A program made the position numbers and the translations under genes. Shown here in pieces: positions 58,192 to 64,000 of a stretch of DNA of 64,000 bases (positions within the stretch are counted from its first letter, which is position 1; the number at the start of each line of letters is the position of its first letter). The notes beneath the pieces were generated by a model that ran no database searches, was not told the origin of the DNA, and saw nothing but the letters and a program-made list of their open reading frames with translations. The stretch covers positions 3,348,001-3,412,000 of the forward strand of contig NZ_CP047349.1 in assembly GCF_011045835.1 (NCBI RefSeq). Reading direction: 5' to 3'. The DNA comes from Proteus terrae subsp. cibarius. Its GTDB lineage: Bacteria; Pseudomonadota; Gammaproteobacteria; Enterobacterales; Enterobacteriaceae.

Positions 58192-59331
58192 TTACGCTAA
58201 AATATGTTTAGCGATAACCATGCGTTGCACTTCACTTGTGCCTTCAAAAATTTCGGTAAGTTTTGCTTCACGCATCAGACGTTCAACAGGATAGGATTTG
58301 GTGTAACCCATGCCGCCATGTAATTGGACGGCTTTTTGAGTCACATAAGTGGCAGCTTCTGCTGCATAAAGTTTGGCTTGAGCAGATTCACGGGTATAAG
58401 GAAGACCTGCCATTTTGGCAGCAGCCGCGCGATAAACCAGCATACGAGCGCAATCAACACGGGTTGCCATATCCACTAATACCCATTGAATACCTTGATT
58501 AGCAGCAATTGGTTTACCAAATTGAATACGCTCTTTGGTGTAAGCAATCGTGGCATCTAATGCACTTTGCGCGATCCCCAATGCAAGCGCAGAACAACTT
58601 AAACGCCCGCCATCTAAGGTTTCCATTGCGATATTAAAGCCTTTACCTTCTTCGCCTAACATAGCGTTGGCTGAAACAACGCAATCACTAAAACTCACAG
58701 AGCAGGTTTCAGAGCCGTTCATACCCATTTTATCTTCAGGTAAACCAATGCTGATACCCGGGTTATCACGCTCAACTAAGAATGCGGTGATCCCCTTAAC
58801 GCCTTTGCTTTTATCTGTCATAGCAAACACGATAAAGAACGCACCTTGAGGTGCCGCGGTGATCCACAATTTAGAGCCATTAATCACATAGTTATCACCT
58901 TGGCGAACAGCGGTTGTTTCTTGAGCAGCAGCATCACAACCCGCGCTAGGTTCAGACAAACAGAAGCACCCTAATTTTTCGCCAGACACTACGCCTGGTA
59001 AAATGCGTGCTTTAGTCTCTTCATCAGCATATTTTTGAATAATTGGGCCCGTTAAAGAGCATTGTGAACCCATGATCATCGCGTGAGAGGCACTGACTTT
59101 TGCCATCTCTTCTGTTGCTAATACATAGCTAATTGCATCCGCCTCTGTACCACCATAAGCTTCGTCAATATTGAAACCAAAGAGTCCTAATTCAGCCATC
59201 GGGGCGACACTTTCACTTGGAAAACGGTGCTCCTTATCAATTGCACCCGCAATTGGTTTAATATCGTTTTCAACAAACTCTCTGACCATATCGCGGATCA
59301 GGACTTGTTCTTCTGTTAGCTGAAAATCCAT
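58192..59331 (-). CDS. Acyl-CoA dehydrogenase
   Basis: 379 aa FAD enzyme of the short-chain/branched acyl-CoA dehydrogenase type. Segments are CLSEPSAGCDAAAQ, WITAAPQGAFFIVFA, ALDGG-like LDGGRLSCSALALGIAQ, and the C-terminal IFEGTSEVQR, in which Glu363 is the predicted catalytic base. It resembles clostridial-type Bcd/AcdA reductases more than E. coli YdiO. With a 2-hydroxyacyl-CoA dehydratase in the operon it more likely reduces an enoyl-CoA than oxidises acyl-CoA. Confidence 0.9.
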   Translation of the reverse strand: MDFQLTEEQVLIRDMVREFVENDIKPIAGAIDKEHRFPSESVAPMAELGLFGFNIDEAYGGTEADAISYVLATEEMAKVSASHAMIMGSQCSLTGPIIQKYADEETKARILPGVVSGEKLGCFCLSEPSAGCDAAAQETTAVRQGDNYVINGSKLWITAAPQGAFFIVFAMTDKSKGVKGITAFLVERDNPGISIGLPEDKMGMNGSETCSVSFSDCVVSANAMLGEEGKGFNIAMETLDGGRLSCSALALGIAQSALDATIAYTKERIQFGKPIAANQGIQWVLVDMATRVDCARMLVYRAAAAKMAGLPYTRESAQAKLYAAEAATYVTQKAVQLHGGMGYTKSYPVERLMREAKLTEIFEGTSEVQRMVIAKHILA

Positions 59332-59370
59332 GTTTATTTTCCTCTGAGAATATTTATGGTTATCTCTATG

Positions 59371-59405
59371 GCGTGCGATTTCACGTTTGTCGTCTTATCG
59401 CACGC
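59371..59405. repeat. Intercistronic perfect hairpin, permease-dehydrogenase gap
   Basis: GCGTGCGAT / ATCGCACGC, 9-bp arms, 17-nt loop, no T-run on the minus strand; inside the 95-bp gap. Confidence 0.85.
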
Positions 59406-59426
59406 ATTAATGGGTTAACGTTATTT

Positions 59427-60746
59427 CTACATCGTCGCTATAGATGCAGGTAAAAAGGTGTACAGCAACAACATAAACATCATGGCTAACAATGGGATAG
59501 CGAGGGTTAATGTACCCACAGGACCGTATCCCTCTTTATGGCTGACACCACAGACGCTAAAGACAGTAATAATCAATCCGTTAAATGGAGGTGTTGTACT
59601 CATAGATGCCATTGTGGCTACACGGTGTAAGGAGCCTTGATCAACCACAGTTGCAGGGAACATTGCAGCAATCATTGGCATAGCAATACTTAACGCACCA
59701 GAACCTGAACCACTGATAAACACCAAGGCACCGACTGAAATGGCAGTCACAACAAGTGGATTAAGACCCGATTGAGCAATTGCTTGGAATGATTCTTTGA
59801 ACGCAGGTAAGGTCATGACTAACGCACCAAACCCAACAATAACCGCCGTATTAAAGAGGGAGGTCACCCCTTCCATCGTTCCTGCGGCTAAATTAGGGAC
59901 GAGTTTTTTCCAATCGAGATAGCGTAAATACACAATTAAGGCGGCAATAATCGCGCAGAACAACGCAATAGCAGGGTCCCACTTCAGGATATTCAGCACG
60001 ACAAGCAGAATAAGCATAGGGAGTAATGCGACTAACACATTAGGTAGTTGGCGATCTTTCTTACCTTCCTCTGCTTTTGCTGTTTTTTCGTCTTCAACCC
60101 AGCCTTCACCTTTTGCTTTTACACGCTTAAATAACCAAGTGAGATAAATAATGACTAAGGTGACTTGGAACAGTGCAGTCAACATCCCTGGTACTAAACC
60201 AGCAGTAGCCGAAGTACCTAAGAATTTCATTGGGATAAGGTTTTGAATTTGAGGAGATCCCGGCATTATCATCACAAACGTACCCGCACCTGCAAAATAG
60301 ACAGCCGGAATAAGTCTGCGAGGAAGATTCGCTTTGCGGAATAAACTCACCATCATTGAATAAACGGTAAACAGCGCAACAAACACTGAAACACCGCCGT
60401 AGGCTAAAATGGCACAAGCCGCAACTAATGAAGGAATAACGGCTCTTTCACCAAATTTACCAATAATAAAAGAGGCAACACTATCAGCAGCGCCACTGAT
60501 AGCGGTTAGTTTGCCAAAAATCGCACCGAGTACGAAAATGAAGAAGAAGCTGCCAAAATAACCACCTAATCCGCCGGTATACACTTGTAATAGTGCATCG
60601 ACAGGATTAAGCATATCTGGCGATACAAGCCATGCAGTCACAGCAAGAAACAGGCTGGTGGTAAAGACAGAAATGAAAATATGTATTCCTTTCATACACA
60701 TAATCATTAATATCGCTAGCCCGATGATTAAACAAATAATACCCAT
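59427..60746 (-). CDS. GntP-family permease
   Basis: 439 aa, about 12 membrane spans. Family segments are GGYFGSFFFIFVLGAIFGKL, GSGSGALSIAMPMIA and TMASMSTTPPFNGLIITVF. Members import gluconate, hydroxybutyrate and related hydroxy-acids. Its place between dehydratase and dehydrogenase genes suggests uptake of the 2-hydroxy acid (or its precursor) used by the pathway. Confidence 0.87.
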   Translation of the reverse strand: MGIICLIIGLAILMIMCMKGIHIFISVFTTSLFLAVTAWLVSPDMLNPVDALLQVYTGGLGGYFGSFFFIFVLGAIFGKLTAISGAADSVASFIIGKFGERAVIPSLVAACAILAYGGVSVFVALFTVYSMMVSLFRKANLPRRLIPAVYFAGAGTFVMIMPGSPQIQNLIPMKFLGTSATAGLVPGMLTALFQVTLVIIYLTWLFKRVKAKGEGWVEDEKTAKAEEGKKDRQLPNVLVALLPMLILLVVLNILKWDPAIALFCAIIAALIVYLRYLDWKKLVPNLAAGTMEGVTSLFNTAVIVGFGALVMTLPAFKESFQAIAQSGLNPLVVTAISVGALVFISGSGSGALSIAMPMIAAMFPATVVDQGSLHRVATMASMSTTPPFNGLIITVFSVCGVSHKEGYGPVGTLTLAIPLLAMMFMLLLYTFLPASIATM

Positions 60747-60779
60747 GATTGCCCCACTTATATGTGTTAGGGTTCAATT

Positions 60780-60802
60780 GACCTGCGTACATGACGCAGG
60801 TC
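60780..60802. repeat. Intercistronic perfect hairpin, dehydratase-permease gap
   Basis: GACCTGCGT / ACGCAGGTC, 9-bp arms, 5-nt loop, no T-run in the direction of transcription; inside the 80-bp gap. Confidence 0.85.
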
Positions 60803-60826
60803 TTTTGTGACTATTGATTAATGTTG

Positions 60827-61960
60827 TTAAGCAGAAAGCACATCTGCAAAAGTTTGCAGTGCCGTTCTCGCCTGTTCATATGTTTTAGTTTGCTGATCGA
60901 TTTCGATAATGATGGAAGGAATGCCTTCTCTATCGAGGAATTTCTTCACAATAGGGGCATCAAACTCTTCGGGATCACAGAACTTCGTCAGTAAATAGAC
61001 GACACCATCAGCGCCTGTGTTTTTCACCATATCGGCAATTAAACGACCACGTTTTTTCTCTGGATCATACAAAAGTGAACACCCTTCAAGCTGAGCGATT
61101 TGCTCTGCCATCGCTTCATAAGGTGCTTTGTTTTCAGGGATATCTTGGCGGAACTGACGAGACTCATGTGCGACTTCATCTGCCACAATCGCCATCTTGT
61201 TATCAGCCAAAATTTGTAGAATTGAAGGGCTATCCGCAATAATGCCTGTTACAACAATCTTGTGCCCTTTCCAAGGTTCTGGGGATAAGGTTTTACATTG
61301 TGCAACAATGGCTTCAACGGCTTTTGTATGTTCAACGACATCCATAAAGTAACCACTTTTGATCACGGTATTACGGCGTTGTGGTGTGATTAAGTTTGGA
61401 TGAAGCGCAGCCATCTCTGAAAACTCACGTAACACGGCGCGACGCTGATTAAACAGATGAATCGCATTTTTCAGTGCATCATCTGTCACCGGCTGATCTG
61501 AAATTTCCCCTAATTGCAGTGCGATTTTTTTGTATTGTTCGGTTAAGAAAGCAATACCTGCTGGGGTTTTACGATTTTGTGGATGCACCAGTTGGATAAA
61601 AGGCACTTGTGGCACACCGGCTTTCCAGTTTTGCCCTAAGCATTTTAAGGTGTCACACAAAGAAGGAATTATGGCTGCTGATAGGTTATTCAGCGCACCA
61701 TCTAACCCCATTTCAAGAGAAGAAAGTGCTAACGCACAATAGAAAGGAGGAAAATATTTCTTCGCTTCTGAGATCTCACGTCCTTCTGCACCCCAAATAC
61801 CAAAAGGCACCATACCCGCCGCATAGACAATCTCATTTGGGGTATATTCAGGAAAACAACCAATAACCTTTTTGCCACTGCGAATAAAACCATCTAATTG
61901 AGCAATAGGGTTATCCACCACGGCTTGTAACTCATCAAACAACTCCGTTAATGTTTTCAT
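60827..61960 (-). CDS. 2-hydroxyacyl-CoA dehydratase, beta-type subunit (HgdB/FldC/HadC-like)
   Basis: 377 aa member of the HgdB/benzoyl-CoA reductase subunit family. Recognisable segments are VIGCFPEYTPNEIVYAAGMVPFGIWGAEG, SLCDTLKCLGQNWK and a C-terminal YLLTKFCDPEEFDAP, with cysteines that would ligate a [4Fe-4S] cluster. It would form the heterodimer with the next protein and eliminate water from a 2-hydroxyacyl-CoA via a ketyl radical. Its start abuts the stop of the alpha-type gene (1-bp overlap). Confidence 0.87.
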   Translation of the reverse strand: MKTLTELFDELQAVVDNPIAQLDGFIRSGKKVIGCFPEYTPNEIVYAAGMVPFGIWGAEGREISEAKKYFPPFYCALALSSLEMGLDGALNNLSAAIIPSLCDTLKCLGQNWKAGVPQVPFIQLVHPQNRKTPAGIAFLTEQYKKIALQLGEISDQPVTDDALKNAIHLFNQRRAVLREFSEMAALHPNLITPQRRNTVIKSGYFMDVVEHTKAVEAIVAQCKTLSPEPWKGHKIVVTGIIADSPSILQILADNKMAIVADEVAHESRQFRQDIPENKAPYEAMAEQIAQLEGCSLLYDPEKKRGRLIADMVKNTGADGVVYLLTKFCDPEEFDAPIVKKFLDREGIPSIIIEIDQQTKTYEQARTALQTFADVLSA

Positions 61961-63201
61961 TAGATGTCTCCCTTTTTCATTTCTGCTTTGTTAGCAGCCA
62001 TAATTTCAGTCAATGCTTCAACACGGGTGACATACTGCGCTTCAGAGAAAACACGAGGATCAGCTTGGTCGCCATCAAAAGTCACTGTTGGGATCTTAAG
62101 TTCATGGCGAATACGGCGCTCAATTTCAGGCATAATGCCACTCCAGAGCTTACAACTGCGGTTAACGTGAATAATCGCGCCGTCCACTTTATTTTGACGA
62201 CTAACGTCAATACGCATATCCGCAGCACGCTCAACAGAGACACAGTTAGGAACATAAGAGTAAGCGCGCATCATCTCGTCGCTGTTTTGATAAATCACAC
62301 CAAACGCGGTGGCATAAACAGTAGCGGTAACGTTGATACCTTGCTCTTTTAACGGAGTCGATGTGGCACGCAAATAAGGCCAGCAGGCAATACCTTCAAA
62401 GAGAACACGGTATTTTTCTTCTCCGCGATAAGTCGATTTTTTCTCTTTGATGTTTTGTTCCATCTCTTCACACAGTTGCTCAAAAGCCAGTGCAGCTTCT
62501 AATTTACCGCGAGCACAAACCGCAACAGCCATGTGATTAAAGAGATCAAAACCATTCATTGGAGAGGGTTCATATTGGCAATATTCTGCCGCTTTCAACC
62601 ATGCGCGCCCTGTACGTTGTGAGATCTCACAAACTTCTTTGAATTTCTCTTCGGAGAAAACTTTGCCAGTGACCTTTTCGAGTTGTTTAATCGCATCATC
62701 AAATTGAGCTTGAACGTATTTCACCGTGACATCATCGGTGTCATAGTCATTTTTATAAGGAATATCGATAAGGATCATCGGGATATTCAGCTCATAAGCG
62801 ATATTTTCATACCATTTGATCATGCAGTTACAGATGTTGTTACAGCACAGTAAGAAGTCTGGCTGTGGCATATCCATCTCTTCACACTGTTTAATATCCA
62901 TGTAAGAGAGGCTGATGCGAGCATAAGCACAGATGTCGTTGGAATATCCCATGCTTTCTGCGTGTTCACACATTTTTAAACCCGCACCTTTCGCTGCAAT
63001 TGCAGCGGCTTGGTTTTCAGGGTACACCACACATAAACCTAATGTTTCAGCGATTTCTTGAGGGAAGTTAGAGGCACACCACCCTATTTTTTCACCGCTA
63101 TTTTTCGCATCCCACGCACGCTGATAAGCATCAGCAGCGATTTTTTGCAGTCGTTTTTTCGCAGGAATATAATCCGGCGCATTCATATCTACATTGCTCA
63201 T
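61960..63201 (-). CDS. 2-hydroxyacyl-CoA dehydratase, alpha-type subunit (FldB/HadB-like)
   Basis: 413 aa of the same family. Segments are IGWCASNFPQEIAETLGLCVVYPENQ and DFLLCCNNICNCMIKWYENIA, which contain the cluster cysteines, plus IIHVNRSCKLWSG. It overlaps the activator gene by 4 bp. The substrate (lactate, aromatic or branched 2-hydroxy acid) cannot be told from sequence alone. Confidence 0.88.
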   Translation of the reverse strand: MSNVDMNAPDYIPAKKRLQKIAADAYQRAWDAKNSGEKIGWCASNFPQEIAETLGLCVVYPENQAAAIAAKGAGLKMCEHAESMGYSNDICAYARISLSYMDIKQCEEMDMPQPDFLLCCNNICNCMIKWYENIAYELNIPMILIDIPYKNDYDTDDVTVKYVQAQFDDAIKQLEKVTGKVFSEEKFKEVCEISQRTGRAWLKAAEYCQYEPSPMNGFDLFNHMAVAVCARGKLEAALAFEQLCEEMEQNIKEKKSTYRGEEKYRVLFEGIACWPYLRATSTPLKEQGINVTATVYATAFGVIYQNSDEMMRAYSYVPNCVSVERAADMRIDVSRQNKVDGAIIHVNRSCKLWSGIMPEIERRIRHELKIPTVTFDGDQADPRVFSEAQYVTRVEALTEIMAANKAEMKKGDI

Positions 63202-64000
63202 TTTGATGTTCCTATTGTTAACGCATCGTCTTCCAGTTGATGGCGGTACGCTTCAAAGGCATAAATGGCGGCACCTATCGCCCCGTTGTATTGTGATAAT
63301 GGAGAGGTGGCGATAGAGGCGTTCAACTCTTCGCTAACATAACGAACAACTTCAAAATTACTGGCAACACCGCCTGTCATAACAACAGGAGCTTCAACAC
63401 CAACCCGTTTTGCCAGACCAGCAATACGACTAGCGACAGAGCGGTGAATACCATTAATCACGTCGGGTATTGTTTCGTTATTTGCGAGATGGGAGATAAC
63501 TTCCGATTCAGAGAACACGGTACAGGTTGAGCTAATTGTGACTTTTTTAGTGGACTTAGCGCCCTCTTGAGCGAGATCGGAAATTTTGGTTTCTAATACT
63601 CGCGACATCACATCGAGAAAGCGTCCGGTACCAGCAGCACACTTATCATTCATCACAAAGTTTAATAAACGGCCAGCACCATCCATATGAAGTGCCTTAA
63701 CGTCTTGACCGCCGATATCAATCACCGTTTTCACGCCCGGGAAAAGAAAGTGTGCGCCTTTCGCATGACAGCTCAGTTCGCTCACTTCTTTATTGGCTTC
63801 TTTCAGAGAATTACGGCCATATCCTGTTGCGCAGATCCAGCTGATCTGACTGAGATCGCCACCAAATTGGCGCAATACTTCAGAGATCGCTTTTTCAGGG
63901 CCAGATGTCCCAGCACCGACTGATGCCAACGACTTCGCGACAATAACGTCACCATTTTTCATGATGATGCATTTTGATGCAGACGATCCGATATCAACGC
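63198..64000 (-). CDS. 2-hydroxyacyl-CoA dehydratase activator (BadF/BadG family, N-terminus outside window)
   Basis: ASKHA-fold ATPase that injects the activating electron into the dehydratase, like HgdC/FldI/HadI. The frame stays open to the window edge and reads VDIGSSASKCIIMKNGD, so the true start lies a few codons outside; an internal ATG at 63962 is not the start. Other motifs are VIDIGGQDVKAL, the cluster-binding DKCAAGTGRFLDVM and SSTCTVFSESEVI, and MTGGVASN. It is the first dehydratase gene of the operon seen here. Confidence 0.93.
   Translation of the reverse strand, partial: VDIGSSASKCIIMKNGDVIVAKSLASVGAGTSGPEKAISEVLRQFGGDLSQISWICATGYGRNSLKEANKEVSELSCHAKGAHFLFPGVKTVIDIGGQDVKALHMDGAGRLLNFVMNDKCAAGTGRFLDVMSRVLETKISDLAQEGAKSTKKVTISSTCTVFSESEVISHLANNETIPDVINGIHRSVASRIAGLAKRVGVEAPVVMTGGVASNFEVVRYVSEELNASIATSPLSQYNGAIGAAIYAFEAYRHQLEDDALTIGTSK

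Noticed and set aside
63198..63962. Dehydratase activator starting at the internal ATG 63962
   Set aside because: The frame continues upstream to the window edge with the conserved VDIGSSASK nucleotide-binding segment, so the gene is cut by the window.

Overview
The window looks like a chromosomal segment of a Proteus species or a close relative in the Morganellaceae. The evidence is an AT-rich Gram-negative sequence with enterobacterial gene neighbourhoods (smp/serB/radA, fxsA/groESL/yjeI/epmB/efp, aspA/dcuA/yjdC/tRNA-Phe), a complete hydrogenase-4 operon and a nickel/peptide-type ABC importer. Assignment to genus is inference from gene content and protein resemblance; no database was searched.

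Layout. 1-2.9 kb: radA (3' end outside the window), serB and divergent smp. 3.1-5.5 kb: the glycyl-radical enzyme YjjI and its activase YjjW. 5.6-9.0 kb: a large putative autotransporter with thirteen 45-bp tandem repeats. 9.1-14.0 kb: a five-gene ABC importer operon, probably for nickel (Ynt type). 14.4-15.4 kb: a family 2 glycosyltransferase. 15.7-17.5 kb: a HipA/HipB toxin-antitoxin pair in toxin-first order, bracketed by two 65-bp blocks that each hold two copies of one inverted repeat. 17.6-28.9 kb: hyfABCDEFGHIJ-hycI on the minus strand, behind a good sigma-54 promoter. 29.2-30.7 kb: a pirin and an RpiB/LacAB-type isomerase.

31.5-42.8 kb is core genome: efp/epmB, yjeI, a CPA1 Na+/H+ antiporter, groES-groEL with a sigma-32 promoter, fxsA, aspA-dcuA, yjdC and tRNA-Phe. 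Compared with the E. coli order as I recall it, cutA and dsbD are absent between dcuA and yjdC. 42.9-53.1 kb, downstream of tRNA-Phe, has an accessory look: a PrlF/YhaV toxin-antitoxin pair, a CPBP-family membrane protease, and a YqiJ/flotillin (YqiK)/giant AAA ATPase cluster. About 0.6 kb of very AT-rich gene-free DNA follows.

53.7-64.0 kb: an AraC-family regulator converges on a long minus-strand operon. The operon encodes a 2-hydroxyacyl-CoA dehydratase activator (cut by the window end), two dehydratase subunits, a GntP-family permease, an acyl-CoA dehydrogenase and FixABCX-type electron-transfer proteins. Together these suggest anaerobic uptake and reduction of a 2-hydroxy acid to the saturated acid. 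Perfect hairpins lie in three of its intercistronic gaps.

Theme. Much of the segment is anaerobic metabolism: YjjI/YjjW, Hyf (formate hydrogenlyase type), AspA/DcuA fumarate metabolism and the dehydratase/Fix operon. The candidate nickel importer could supply the hydrogenase. The items that best repay follow-up are the hipAB flanking repeats, the dehydratase/Fix operon, the flotillin-ATPase cluster and the repeat-bearing autotransporter.
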